From the NCBI GenBank assembly GCA_015654925.1, contig JAATFX010000105.1, positions 1 to 55,183 of the forward strand: a stretch of 55,183 bases of DNA, read 5' to 3'. Position numbers and translations under genes: made by a program. Below are positions 28,996 through 37,982 of this stretch, in pieces (within the stretch, counting starts at the first letter, position 1; each line of letters starts with the position of its first letter). The stretch comes from Enterobacterales bacterium. Lineage in GTDB: Bacteria; Pseudomonadota; Gammaproteobacteria; Enterobacterales; Enterobacteriaceae. Under the pieces are notes generated by a model. That model did no database searches. It was not told where the DNA came from and saw only the letters and a program-made list of their open reading frames with translations.

Positions 28996-30198
28996 ATGCG
29001 AAAATTTCTTCTTTTGTTGCTGCTCCTGGTGCTCCTGGGGCCGCTGGGAATCGATCTTTATCTGCCGGTCATTCCCCTGATTGCCAAAGGACTGGGCAGT
29101 AACGAATCCTTGATTCAGTCCACTATTCCGCTATTTATCCTGGTGATGGGCGCCGGCCAGTTGATTACCGGCCCGCTGGTGGATTTTTTCGGCCGCCGGC
29201 CCCTGGCCATGGCGGGAGTGGCGTTGTATGGCCTCGGGGCGATGATGGCGGCGTTGGCTCCGTCGCCGGCATGGTTTATCAGTTCGCGGATACTGCAGGG
29301 ACTGGCGGTGTGCTGTACCACCGTGGCGCTCTTTAGCTGCGTCAGGGACAGGCTTAACGGCGACGACGCCGCACGCGCTTTCAGCTTTCTTAACGGCACG
29401 CTGAATATCGTTCCCGCGCTGGCTCCGCTGGCGGGCGGCCTGCTGGCCGCGGATCTGGGCTGGCGCGCGCCTTTCTGGACGCTGGCGATTTATTCGTCCA
29501 TTGTATTGACGCTGATAGCGCTGGGATTGCCCGAAACCCGGCCCCCCCAAACCAGACGCAGTCTGGGCCTACCGCTGCAGGCCTACTGGGCGATCCTCCG
29601 GCAGCGGCGCTTTCTGGTGTTTTCCCTGGTGAATACCGGCGCCATGGCCATGGCGCTGACCTATGTTTCATTGTCGTCCCAGGTGTTGATGGGCGATGCG
29701 CAGCTGACGCCGCTGCAGTTTTCCGTGGCTTTTGGCTGCAACGGTTTTTGGATTATGTTTGTCAGCGTGATTGCCAACCGGGTTATCCGCAAAGCGGGCC
29801 GCCCCGCCTGCCTGACCATCGGCACGGCGTTAATGGGACTGGGCGGGTTGTTGCTGCTGGCGCATGTGCTGCTGCTGCCCGCGCCCTGGCAAGCCCACTG
29901 GCTCGGCTACATGCTGCCGGTGGCGGTGGCCTGCTCGGGCCTGGCGTTTCTGATGGGCCCCGCCGCCAGCTACGCGCTTGAGCCCTATCCCGACCAGGCG
30001 GGAGTAGCCTCGGCGCTCAGCGGCTTCGTGCAGATGGCGGGCGCGGCCGCCATTAGCCTGGCTGTTATCGCCCTGCCCCTGTCGCCGCATTTGGCGCTGG
30101 CGCTGGTAATGCTGCTGGGGGCGGTGCTGGCCGGCGTCGCCCGGGCGCATACGCGCCGGCTGTCGGGCAGGCTGACCTCCTGGACCGCCCGGTCATAG
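28996..30198 (+). CDS. MFS multidrug exporter, Bcr/CflA subfamily
   Basis: This inner-membrane protein of 400 residues has 12 predicted transmembrane helices and the drug:H+ antiporter layout. Seen: an N-terminal LLGPLGIDLYLPVIP helix with the acidic residue typical of the Bcr group, motif A GPLVDFFGRRPL (about 56-67) and the later NIVPALAPLAGG motif C region. I start it at ATG 28996, one codon after a TTG. Its substrate is unknown. The divergent MarR gene and shared operator suggest inducible expression. dadA converges on it with 8 bases between stop codons. Confidence 0.9.
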   Translation: MRKFLLLLLLLVLLGPLGIDLYLPVIPLIAKGLGSNESLIQSTIPLFILVMGAGQLITGPLVDFFGRRPLAMAGVALYGLGAMMAALAPSPAWFISSRILQGLAVCCTTVALFSCVRDRLNGDDAARAFSFLNGTLNIVPALAPLAGGLLAADLGWRAPFWTLAIYSSIVLTLIALGLPETRPPQTRRSLGLPLQAYWAILRQRRFLVFSLVNTGAMAMALTYVSLSSQVLMGDAQLTPLQFSVAFGCNGFWIMFVSVIANRVIRKAGRPACLTIGTALMGLGGLLLLAHVLLLPAPWQAHWLGYMLPVAVACSGLAFLMGPAASYALEPYPDQAGVASALSGFVQMAGAAAISLAVIALPLSPHLALALVMLLGAVLAGVARAHTRRLSGRLTSWTARS

Positions 30199-30206
30199 GA
30201 CTGCCC

Positions 30207-31499
30207 TTACATCCTGGACACGTTTGGCTCTATCGCGGCCCTGAAATTATCCGCATAACGGTCCACGGACAGATCGTCATGGGGAATATCCGGCTGACGG
30301 CCGCTGATGACATCCGCCAGCAGCCGGCCCGAACCGCAGGCCATGGTCCAGCCCAGAGTACCGTGGCCGGTATTGAGATACAGGTTTTTCAGCGGCGTCC
30401 CGCCCACAATCGGGGTGCCGTCCGGCGTCATCGGCCGCAGCCCGGTCCAGAATGTTCCCTGTTCGATATGGCCGCCGCGGGGGAAAAGATCGCGCACCAC
30501 CATTTCCAGCGTATCCCGGCGGGCCTTTTCCAATTGCGTATTAAAACCGACGATTTCGGCCATGCCGCCCACGCGGATGCGCCGGTCGAAACGGGTAATG
30601 GCGATTTTATAGGTTTCGTCCAGCACCGTGGACACCGGCGCCGCCGCCTCATCCGCCAGGGGTATGGTCAACGAATAGCCCTTTAACGGATAAACCGGGA
30701 TGTTGACAATATCCCGCAGCATGGCGGTGGAATACGATCCCAACGCCATCACATAGGCATCCGCCTGCAATAGCTCGCCGTCGCATTTCACCCCGGCAAT
30801 CAGGTTACCCGAGCGCATCAGGCCCGCGACGTTGCTCTGGTAACGAAAGGTTACCCCCAATTCGGCCGCCATGGCGGCCAGCCGCTGCGTGAATAACTGG
30901 CAATCCCCGGTTTCATCATTAGGCAGCCGCAGGCCGCCGCTCAGCCGATGCGCCACCCCGGCCAATGCCGGCTCGACAGACGCCAACTGCCCGGCTTCCA
31001 GCAGTTCGTACGGCACGCCCTCGTCGCGCAGCACCGCGATATCCTTGGCGGCGCTGGCATACTGCTGCTCGGTACGGAACAATTGCAGGGTGCCCCCCTG
31101 GCGGCCCTCGTATTGGATGCCGGTATCGGCGCGCAATGTCTTAAGGCAATCGCGGCTATATTCCGCCAGACGCACCATGCGGCTTTTATTAATATAATAA
31201 TGGTGGCTGTCGCAGTTGCGCAGCATCTGCCACATCCAGCGCAGTTGATGATCGCTGCCCTTGAACCGGATAGCCAGGGGGGCATGGCGCTGAAACATCC
31301 ACTTCACGGCTTTAAGCGGAACCCCCGGCGCCGCCCAGGGCGCGGCATAACCGGGGGATATTTGTCCGGCGTTGCCCGCGCTGGTCTCCTGCGCCGGCCC
31401 CGGCTGGCGGTCGAGCACCAGCACCTCATGTCCCGCCTTGGCAAGATACCAGGCGCTTGCCACGCCTATCACGCCACTTCCTAAAATGATGACCCGCAT
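30207..31499 (-). CDS. dadA: D-amino acid dehydrogenase
   Basis: DadA is the FAD-dependent, membrane-associated enzyme that oxidises D-alanine and other D-amino acids to keto acids and feeds electrons to the respiratory chain. The 430 residues start [19 protein letters not shown], the dinucleotide-binding motif, and include the conserved [16 protein letters not shown] (about 47-62) and [16 protein letters not shown] near the end. The start at 31499 follows an AGGA and matches E. coli; the frame runs on upstream to 31622 without similarity. The catabolic alanine racemase gene dadX, normally next in the operon, is absent. spoVR is divergent. Confidence 0.97.
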   Translation of the reverse strand: MRVIILGSGVIGVASAWYLAKAGHEVLVLDRQPGPAQETSAGNAGQISPGYAAPWAAPGVPLKAVKWMFQRHAPLAIRFKGSDHQLRWMWQMLRNCDSHHYYINKSRMVRLAEYSRDCLKTLRADTGIQYEGRQGGTLQLFRTEQQYASAAKDIAVLRDEGVPYELLEAGQLASVEPALAGVAHRLSGGLRLPNDETGDCQLFTQRLAAMAAELGVTFRYQSNVAGLMRSGNLIAGVKCDGELLQADAYVMALGSYSTAMLRDIVNIPVYPLKGYSLTIPLADEAAAPVSTVLDETYKIAITRFDRRIRVGGMAEIVGFNTQLEKARRDTLEMVVRDLFPRGGHIEQGTFWTGLRPMTPDGTPIVGGTPLKNLYLNTGHGTLGWTMACGSGRLLADVISGRQPDIPHDDLSVDRYADNFRAAIEPNVSRM

Positions 31500-31686
31500 G
31501 ATGATATGATCCTGATTTTTTGATTTCCCCGCCGTAAAACAGGGAGAAACGCGGCTGGTACTGACTGCGTCCGTCACTGGCCCGTCGATTATATCCATCA
31601 AAGGCGGCCGCGTGAATTTCATCTTGCACTACGATTAATTATAAGCCAGCATGATGAAGTGCTGTCTGTAACGATGAGGTGCGCTG

Positions 31687-33222
31687 ATGACGATTTCTCT
31701 TGATGAAAGTTTTAAGGATACCACTTGTCTTAGCGATGGACCCGACTGGACATTTGAACTGCTACAGGAGTACCTGGAAGAAATTGACCGGGTTGCAAAA
31801 CTCTATCGGCTGGAGACTTATCCCCACCAGATAGAAGTAATTACCTCCGAACAGATGATGGACGCGTATTCAAGCGTCGGGATGCCTATTAATTATACCC
31901 ATTGGTCGTTTGGCAAGAAATTTATCGAGACCGAACAGCGTTATAAACAGGGCCAGCAAGGACTGGCTTATGAAATTGTCATAAATTCCAATCCCTGTAT
32001 CGCGTATTTGATGGAAGAAAACACCATGACCATGCAAGCGCTGGTCATTGCCCATGCCTGCTACGGCCATAATTCTTTTTTCAAAAATAACTATTTATTC
32101 CGCAGTTGGACCGATGCCAGTTCCATTGTTGATTATCTTATTTTCGCCCGCAATTACATTACCAAATGCGAAGAACGCTACGGCGTCGAACAAGTAGAGC
32201 AATTGCTCGATTCCTGCCATGCCCTGATGAATCACGGGGTCGATCGTTATAAGCGTCCGCAGAAAATCTCTTTGCAGGAAGAAAAATCCCGTCAGAAAAG
32301 CCGCGAAGAGTATTTGCAAAGCCAGGTAAACGAACTGTGGCGCACGCTTCCCCGGCGCGAAAAAGAAGAAGCGCCGGCCCAGGCCAGCCGCTATCCCCAT
32401 GAACCGCAGGAAAACTTGCTGTATTTCATGGAGAAAAACGCGCCGCTGCTGGAACCCTGGCAACGTGAGATTTTGCGTATAGTCCGCAAAGTCAGCCAAT
32501 ATTTTTATCCGCAAAAGCAGACCCAGGTGATGAATGAAGGGTGGGCGACTTTCTGGCACTACACCATCCTGAACCACCTGTACGACGAAAAGAAAGTCAC
32601 CGATCGTTTTATGCTGGAGTTTCTGCACAGTCATACCAATGTGGTTTACCAACCGCCGTATAACAGCCCCTATTACAGCGGCATCAACCCTTATGCGCTG
32701 GGTTTCGCCATGTTCCAGGATATCAAGCGTATTTGCCAGTCGCCGACCGAAGAGGATAAGCACTGGTTCCCGGATATCGCCGGCAGCGACTGGTTGGAAA
32801 CGCTGCACTTCGCTATGCATAATTTCAAGGACGAAAGCTTTATCAGCCAGTTCCTGTCCCCAAAAATTATGCGTGATTTCCGGTTGTTTACCGTGCTTGA
32901 TGACGATCACAACAACTATTTGGAAATTGCCGCCATCCATAATGAAGAAGGTTACCAGGCCATCCGCCAGGAGCTCTCTTCCCAATATAATTTAAGTAAT
33001 CTGGAACCGGATATTCAAATCTGGAATGTGGATCTGCGCGGCGACCGTTCGCTGACTCTGCGTTATACCCCGCAAAATCGCGCGCCGCTGGCTAAAAGCC
33101 GGCGTGAGGTGATGAAACATATTCACCGCCTGTGGAATTTCGATGTGTATATGGAGCAGGTAAATGAAGATGGCAACGTGGAGCTGATCGAGCGCTGTCC
33201 GCCCCGCACCATGCCGCTGTAG
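31687..33222 (+). CDS. ycgB: SpoVR-family protein YcgB
   Basis: YcgB belongs to the SpoVR family, named for a Bacillus cortex-formation gene but widespread in non-sporing bacteria. Its biochemical role is unknown. In many genomes spoVR lies in one operon with prkA (yeaG) and yeaH. The 511-residue protein has no signal peptide or membrane helix; conserved-looking stretches include WSFGKKF, CYGHNSFFKNNYLF, MNEGWATFWHY and PYYSGINPYALGFAMF. The ATG at 31687 gives MTISLDESF. It is divergent from dadA and convergent with fadR, with a long hairpin between the stops. Confidence 0.95.
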   Translation: MTISLDESFKDTTCLSDGPDWTFELLQEYLEEIDRVAKLYRLETYPHQIEVITSEQMMDAYSSVGMPINYTHWSFGKKFIETEQRYKQGQQGLAYEIVINSNPCIAYLMEENTMTMQALVIAHACYGHNSFFKNNYLFRSWTDASSIVDYLIFARNYITKCEERYGVEQVEQLLDSCHALMNHGVDRYKRPQKISLQEEKSRQKSREEYLQSQVNELWRTLPRREKEEAPAQASRYPHEPQENLLYFMEKNAPLLEPWQREILRIVRKVSQYFYPQKQTQVMNEGWATFWHYTILNHLYDEKKVTDRFMLEFLHSHTNVVYQPPYNSPYYSGINPYALGFAMFQDIKRICQSPTEEDKHWFPDIAGSDWLETLHFAMHNFKDESFISQFLSPKIMRDFRLFTVLDDDHNNYLEIAAIHNEEGYQAIRQELSSQYNLSNLEPDIQIWNVDLRGDRSLTLRYTPQNRAPLAKSRREVMKHIHRLWNFDVYMEQVNEDGNVELIERCPPRTMPL

Positions 33223-33240
33223 CCTCGCCGGGGCAGTCAA

Positions 33241-33282
33241 CCAAACCGGTGAAAGTCAGTCCCGTCGACTTTCACCGGCCTT
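33241..33282. terminator. Long hairpin between spoVR and fadR
   Basis: CCGGTGAAAGTC (33246-33257) and GACTTTCACCGG (33267-33278) form a perfect 12-base stem with a 9-base loop, extended by flanking CCAA and TTGG. It lies between two convergent genes and can serve both, although no T run is present. Confidence 0.6.
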
Positions 33283-33290
33283 GGGCGCGG

Positions 33291-34010
33291 CTACTTCCTC
33301 AATTCGGCGATATCATGGGGAATGGCTGACTGCATGCTGTTCCAGATGACGCCGCTTTCGTTACCGTAATGGCGCACGAGGTCAATCACCTGGTCGTACA
33401 AACCGTCCCGGCACAGCGCCGCTAAATGGGTATAGAAGTTGCGCGCCAGTTCGCGGGCCTGGGGATTGGAAAAATAGTAGCGCCCCACCCGCAGATATAA
33501 TCCTTTCAGGCCGTTAAAGATCAAGCCATAAATCGGGTTGCCGGAAGCGAAGGCCAATTCGTGGAAAATGCGGTAATCCATTTCGGTGAAAGCATCCGCC
33601 TGATCTTCCAGGTCTTTGGCCTGGGCCAATACGTTTTGCGCTTTGTCGGGATAAAACCGAACCGCCATACGGATGAAAATCGAGGCGATATTGGTACGCA
33701 CAGACAAGAGGTTATCAATGAGCTGAGGTACGCTGTCATGGTCGAGACGGGCCAGGGTTTCCAGAATATTCAGTCCCGACGTCTCCCATACATTGTTCAC
33801 GCGCGTGGGCTTGCCGTGCTGAATGGTCAGCCAGCCGTCACGGGCCAGGCGTTGCAGCACCTCTCGAAGCGTTGTGCGCGTCACGCCTATCACATCGGAA
33901 AGCTCACGCTCCGCGGGCAAAATAGAACCAGGCGGGAAGTGATTATTCCAAATGCTTTCAATCAAATATTCTTCCGCAAAACCGGCAGGACTTTGCGCCT
34001 TAATGACCAT
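33291..34010 (-). CDS. fadR: Fatty-acid metabolism regulator FadR
   Basis: FadR is a GntR-family regulator that represses fatty-acid degradation genes and activates fabA and fabB; long-chain acyl-CoA releases it from DNA. The 239-residue protein has an N-terminal winged helix (about 8-75) with the recognition stretch [19 protein letters not shown], and a helical acyl-CoA-binding C-terminal domain. Length and sequence match E. coli throughout. Its likely target fadD is about 9 kb downstream in this window. The Na+/H+ antiporter gene nhaB, normally divergent from fadR and before dsbB, is absent. Confidence 0.97.
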   Translation of the reverse strand: MVIKAQSPAGFAEEYLIESIWNNHFPPGSILPAERELSDVIGVTRTTLREVLQRLARDGWLTIQHGKPTRVNNVWETSGLNILETLARLDHDSVPQLIDNLLSVRTNIASIFIRMAVRFYPDKAQNVLAQAKDLEDQADAFTEMDYRIFHELAFASGNPIYGLIFNGLKGLYLRVGRYYFSNPQARELARNFYTHLAALCRDGLYDQVIDLVRHYGNESGVIWNSMQSAIPHDIAELRK

Positions 34011-34389
34011 AATTGTATGTTCCGTAGCAGCATGCGTATGTTAGCTAAAAACGGCTTAATGATAGCAGAACACGCGGGGCCGATATAGAGAGTTAAAGAG
34101 AGTAACGGCAAAACCTTGTTAACGGTGGCAATAAAATGTCACGGTTGCCGACTATCTTGCCGCGCCCGGCGGCGGTTCGGCGGTCTTGCGCATAATGCCT
34201 TGCCCCGGCTTGCCCCATCGCTGCCGCCGGCTAAAAAGATCCCATGAATAATACCATTCCCGGCATGATATTGAATAAAACGGAAACAAGTCTGATATCA
34301 ACCTACACATAACGTAAAAAAGAGGCTGGCATCTGCCTTTAATTGATTTAAACTGCGTGTTTAAAAGCAACTGGCCTGGATAATAATGT
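34011..34389. other. fadR-dsbB interval lacking nhaB
   Basis: These 379 bases hold no recognisable gene. In E. coli nhaB (about 1.5 kb) sits here. I could not identify any NhaB-like peptide in the three forward frames. Promoters for fadR and dsbB must be present but no strong consensus pair stands out; a GC-rich block near 34160-34220 separates two AT-rich ends. Confidence 0.45.
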
Positions 34390-34920
34390 ATGTTGCAATT
34401 TCTTAACCGCTGCTCTAGGGGTCGTGGTGCCTGGTTATTGTTGGCGCTCACCGCATTGGCTCTTGAACTGGTGGCGCTTTATTTTCAGCATGTGATGTTA
34501 TTAAAACCTTGTGTATTGTGCATTTACCAGCGCTGTGCGTTATATGGCGTCATGGGAGCCGGCATCGTGGGCGCCATCGCCCCGTCGACCCCCTTGCGTT
34601 ACGGTGCGTTGGTGATATGGCTGTACAGCGCCTGGGAAGGCCTGCTATTGGCAATGAAACATACTGATATCCAGCTTAACCCTTCGCCGTTCGTCACCTG
34701 CGATTTCTTCGTGAGTTTCCCCTCCTGGCTGCCGCTGGATAAATGGCTGCCTTCGATTTTCAGCGCCACTGGCGATTGCGCTGTAAGGCAATGGCATTTT
34801 ATGTCGCTGGAAATGCCGCAGTGGATGATTGTGATTTTTGGCGCCTATCTGCTGGTGGGGATCTTGGTATTGATTGCCCAGCCATTTCGCCCTAAAAAAC
34901 GCGACCTGTTCAATCGCTAA
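34390..34920 (+). CDS. dsbB: Disulfide bond formation protein DsbB
   Basis: DsbB is the inner-membrane quinone reductase that reoxidises DsbA in the periplasm. The 176-residue protein has four transmembrane helices. The first periplasmic loop holds the CVLC pair (C41, C44), and the second holds C104 and C130, at the same positions as in E. coli, so the full electron-relay is intact. R48 near the quinone site is also present (IYQRC). The ATG at 34390 gives [10 protein letters not shown]. It is probably monocistronic, since nhaB is missing upstream and a strong hairpin follows. Confidence 0.96.
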   Translation: MLQFLNRCSRGRGAWLLLALTALALELVALYFQHVMLLKPCVLCIYQRCALYGVMGAGIVGAIAPSTPLRYGALVIWLYSAWEGLLLAMKHTDIQLNPSPFVTCDFFVSFPSWLPLDKWLPSIFSATGDCAVRQWHFMSLEMPQWMIVIFGAYLLVGILVLIAQPFRPKKRDLFNR

Positions 34921-34937
34921 ATCCGGGCTTTCCGTGC

Positions 34938-34982
34938 GATAAACAAGTCAGGCGCCCTCTTCGTGCGCCAGACTTGTTTATC
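34938..34982 (+). terminator. Extended hairpin after dsbB
   Basis: A 12-base arm GATAAACAAGTC pairs with GACTTGTTTATC, and after one A-A mismatch GGCGC pairs with GCGCC around a 9-base loop. This 17-pair stem starts 18 bases past the dsbB stop. It has no T run after it. Confidence 0.6.
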
Positions 34983-35137
34983 AAGCCAGGAGTCCGCCGG
35001 TTTACACTACGCAGAATTCGCCCCCATTACCGAACCTTTTTCCAGCCAGGGGAAAAAACTTAAGGGAAAGTGAACATTTGTCACAACAAATTTTGTCAAA
35101 GCAGACCATGATTTATAGCAATATATAAGGAGTGGTT

Positions 35138-35224
35138 ATGTACGCTGGTTGGTACGACATACTTGTCGCCGTCGCCGTTACTTTGGGTATGCTTGCATTG
35201 TATCTGCAGCAATTCGATCGGTAA
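35138..35224 (+). CDS. Putative 28-residue single-span membrane protein
   Basis: I do not recognise this protein. The ATG at 35138 follows a very good ribosome site (TAAGGAG, 7 bases away). The peptide begins MYAGWYDIL, has one hydrophobic helix of about 17-18 residues (roughly 9-25), and ends LQQFDR, so it should be a single membrane span with a short charged tail. Upstream is an AT-rich promoter-like region with TTTGTCA repeated 15 bases apart (35077-35083, 35092-35098) and TATA-rich words near 35115. A structured region and an intrinsic terminator (35408-35432) follow, defining a likely transcript of about 300 bases. It could be a regulatory small membrane protein or a type I toxin-like peptide. 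Confidence 0.6.
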   Translation: MYAGWYDILVAVAVTLGMLALYLQQFDR

Positions 35225-35362
35225 ATCCGTTACGGGGGTGTATAGCGGAGAAAGCTTGCGTTAAAACGAAAATAATAAGCACAACTAATATTTTCATTAT
35301 TTTGCCAGGCAATATCACGTTTAGCATGTTTAACCCAGCGGATACCCTGGGCTGAACTACCA

Positions 35363-35432
35363 TCATTACAGGCAAGTACAAACTTGCCGTGAATCTACCC
35401 TGTTTAGGCTCGCAGAACGCGGGCTATTTTTT
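35363..35432 (+). terminator. Hairpin and intrinsic terminator after the small ORF
   Basis: GGCAAGT-ACAA-ACTTGCC (about 35372-35389) is a perfect 7-base hairpin. It is followed by GCTCGC-AGAAC-GCGGGC (35408-35424, one G-U pair) and TATTTTTT, a good Rho-independent terminator. These end the rightward transcript just before the convergent ycgN stop. Confidence 0.65.
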
Positions 35433-35452
35433 GGCCGTTACACCGCCGGCCT

Positions 35453-35902
35453 TTAGCGCGCCCAATCGGGTTTGTTAAGGATATGTTCTTCCCAATCAAC
35501 TACTTCGCTTTCCCTGACCGCAATATTGCGTACCGAGATTCGCTCGCCGTGCATGGCGGCCTTGGAACCGGTAATCAATGGATGCCACTGCGGCAGCGGT
35601 TTGCCCTCTTCCTGCAGGCGATAGGCGCAGGTGGGCGGCAGCCAATCGAAGGTCGTCAGGTTTTCCCGCGTCAATTTAATGCAATCCGGCTCGTACTCGA
35701 AGCGCGTGGCATAATGGCGGCACTGGCAGGTTTTGATATTGAGCTGGTTGCAAGCCACGTTGGTAAAATAGATTTCGTCCGTGTCCTCGTCGATCAGCTT
35801 GTGCAGGCAGCAGCGGCCGCAGCCGTCGCAAAGAGATTCCCACTCTTCGTCGGTCATCTCGGCCAGGGTTTTGTCCTGCCAGAAAGGGCGTGTCGTCATC
35901 AT
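35453..35902 (-). CDS. ycgN: Cysteine-cluster protein YcgN (UPF0260)
   Basis: YcgN is a conserved cytoplasmic protein of unknown function in the CxxCxxCC family, which probably binds a metal or Fe-S cluster. The 149 residues contain CDGCGRCC near residue 25, CQCRHY near 60, and the conserved [20 protein letters not shown] and HILNKPDWA blocks. Two adjacent ATG codons (35902 and 35899) are possible starts. ycgM lies upstream in the same direction. Confidence 0.94.
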   Translation of the reverse strand: MMTTRPFWQDKTLAEMTDEEWESLCDGCGRCCLHKLIDEDTDEIYFTNVACNQLNIKTCQCRHYATRFEYEPDCIKLTRENLTTFDWLPPTCAYRLQEEGKPLPQWHPLITGSKAAMHGERISVRNIAVRESEVVDWEEHILNKPDWAR

Positions 35903-36008
35903 GGGGTCCAGTTAGCTCAGGGGCGGGCTTTATAAAACGTTCAGCGCCAAGATGCAACTTTATTTGCCGTCCCGCGCCAGGGCAAGACGGCCGCTCCGCC
36001 GCCAGGTA

Positions 36009-36665
36009 TCAAATAATACGCGTATCGATGGTTAAATCATTAAACGACACCGACAGCTTATCGCCGGGCTGCAATTTCGCCACGCCCTGCGGGGTTCCGG
36101 TCAGGATAATATCACCGGGACGCAGGGTGAAAAAACGGCTCATATAGGCAATCAACGGCAGGATCGGCGTAATCATATCCCGGGTATTGCCCTGTTGACG
36201 GACCTCATCATTAACCTTGAGGGTCAGGGAGGCCTGCTGGGCGTCGCCAAATTCAGCCACCGGGATAAAACCGGAGATCGGGCAGGAACCATCAAAGCCT
36301 TTGGCTTTTTCCCACGGCTGGCCGGCTTTTTTAAATTTCGCCTGCAGTTCGCGCAGCGTCAGATCCAGCGCCACCCCGTAGCCGGCAATGGCGCGCGCCA
36401 CGTGATCCTCATCAGCCTGCTTGAGGGACATGCCGATCAACACGGCAAGTTCCACCTCATGATGCACTTCTCCCTGATCGGTGGGGATGACTATCGGCTG
36501 GCGGATATCGCATAACGCGGTTTCCGGTTTGATAAACAGCACGGGTTCGGTTGGTGTGGCGCTGCCCATTTCCTTGATATGATCGGAATAATTACTACCG
36601 ACGCAGACCACTTTATTTACCGGAAAATCCAGTAACGCCCCTTGCCAATCTCGATGTTGATACAT
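36009..36665 (-). CDS. ycgM: Fumarylacetoacetate hydrolase-family protein YcgM
   Basis: YcgM belongs to the FAH superfamily of C-C bond hydrolases and decarboxylases acting on diketo acids; the human relative FAHD1 is an acylpyruvase and oxaloacetate decarboxylase. The 218-residue protein shows VGSNYSDHIKEMG, FIKPETAL, the metal-binding HHEVELAVLIG (Glu residues) and GTPQGVAKLQPGD. The ATG at 36665 follows AGGAGATAT. It forms a likely two-gene unit with ycgN. The physiological substrate in bacteria is uncertain. Confidence 0.92.
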   Translation of the reverse strand: MYQHRDWQGALLDFPVNKVVCVGSNYSDHIKEMGSATPTEPVLFIKPETALCDIRQPIVIPTDQGEVHHEVELAVLIGMSLKQADEDHVARAIAGYGVALDLTLRELQAKFKKAGQPWEKAKGFDGSCPISGFIPVAEFGDAQQASLTLKVNDEVRQQGNTRDMITPILPLIAYMSRFFTLRPGDIILTGTPQGVAKLQPGDKLSVSFNDLTIDTRII

Positions 36666-36740
36666 GTGATATATCTCCTGCCATTAAATTAGCCGAATAA
36701 CAATTAGTCAACTTTATCATACCCGATTCGCCGCCAGGCT

Positions 36741-37829
36741 TCACTGCGGCGACGTTTTTTCCACGGCATCCGCCAACGTGCCGATGCTGATGGCGAAATA
36801 ATACGAACGGTTCCAGCGCATGATGGTGCGGAAGTTATCATAAACCAGGAAGGCGCGGCCCTGGTTATCATCCGGGATAATCACCCAGGCGCGCTGGCTG
36901 GACGCCGCCAGCGGGCTGCCGTCAAGGGCGGCGATCCCCTGCCCGCTCCACGCGGCGACGGTTTTCGCCTGGGGATCTTTCAGACCGGCCAGTTCGGGCG
37001 CGAACCCGGCGGGCAGGCGGATCTCCTGGCCCCAACCCTGTCCCGGCTTCCAGCCCTCGGTAGCCAGATAGTTGGCCGTGGAGGCAAACACGTCCATGAC
37101 GTTATTCCAGATATCGATTTTGCCGTCGCCGTCGCCGTCGGCGCCATAGCGCAAATAGGAACTGGGCATAAACTGGCTTTGCCCCATCGCGCCGGCCCAC
37201 GAGCCTTTAAGCTGGTCGATGCCGACTTCATTTTGTTGCAATATGCGCAGCGCCGCAAATAGCTCGCTCTTGAAAAAGGCTTCGCGCCGCCCTTCAAACG
37301 CCAGCGTGGACAAGGCGGAAATCACATCTTCGCGACCCTGGATTTTGCCAAAACCGCTTTCCATGCCCCACAGCGCCACAATATAGCGCGCCGGTACGCC
37401 ATAGCGGGCGCTGACCTGCGCCAACTGGGGCTGATAGTGCCGGTACATCTCCTGCGCCTGGTCAATTTTCCAGGCCGGCAGCACCCGCTGGAGATAATCG
37501 TCCAGGGTAACTTTGTTTTCCGGTTGATTGCGATCGGCGCTCACGACCCGATCGACAAAATGCGTTTGGGCAAACGCCCGCTCGACCACGCCGGCATTGA
37601 TGCCCTGCGCCAGCGCATCGGACTTCAATTGATCGAGATAAGCCGGGAACTGGGCGGGATCGCGCTGTTGCTGCGATAACAGGGTTTTGCCCGGCTGCGG
37701 CGCGCTCGCCTGGCTTGCCGCGGCCTGTGGCTCAACCGCCGCGGGTTCGGCCCGCGGGCCGGTGGTATGATGACTACAGCCGGCAAGTAATAAACCGGAA
37801 ACCATGAGACTGACGGCAGATAATTTCAC
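36741..37829 (-). CDS. Lytic murein transglycosylase, MltB family, lipoprotein
   Basis: This is a peptidoglycan lytic transglycosylase anchored as a lipoprotein. The 362-residue precursor has a signal peptide with lipobox LLAGC (Cys at 18), an Ala/Pro/Gln-rich linker (about 25-50), then the SLT_2 catalytic domain with the catalytic Glu E157 in GMESGFG and the conserved GSWAGAMGQSQFMPSSYLRYGADGDGDG region split over 207-235. It is clearly diverged from E. coli MltB (GVETRWG), so it is better named a MltB-family paralogue. It sits between ycgM and ycgL, close to minCDE, as in some other enterobacteria. Absence of Asp after the lipid Cys predicts outer-membrane sorting. Confidence 0.92.
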   Translation of the reverse strand: MKLSAVSLMVSGLLLAGCSHHTTGPRAEPAAVEPQAAASQASAPQPGKTLLSQQQRDPAQFPAYLDQLKSDALAQGINAGVVERAFAQTHFVDRVVSADRNQPENKVTLDDYLQRVLPAWKIDQAQEMYRHYQPQLAQVSARYGVPARYIVALWGMESGFGKIQGREDVISALSTLAFEGRREAFFKSELFAALRILQQNEVGIDQLKGSWAGAMGQSQFMPSSYLRYGADGDGDGKIDIWNNVMDVFASTANYLATEGWKPGQGWGQEIRLPAGFAPELAGLKDPQAKTVAAWSGQGIAALDGSPLAASSQRAWVIIPDDNQGRAFLVYDNFRTIMRWNRSYYFAISIGTLADAVEKTSPQ

Positions 37830-37982
37830 GTGGCGTTTCCTTCGGCATAAGGGATTATTTCCGGGGCATCATTTATCCCTCGATTCGCCGGTACGGGCGA
37901 ATTATTTCGGGTTGCGTCATCCGGTAACGTTTTTTTAAATACGTTTAGCGAGACGCGCCGCAAATAGTGGATTAATGATCAG

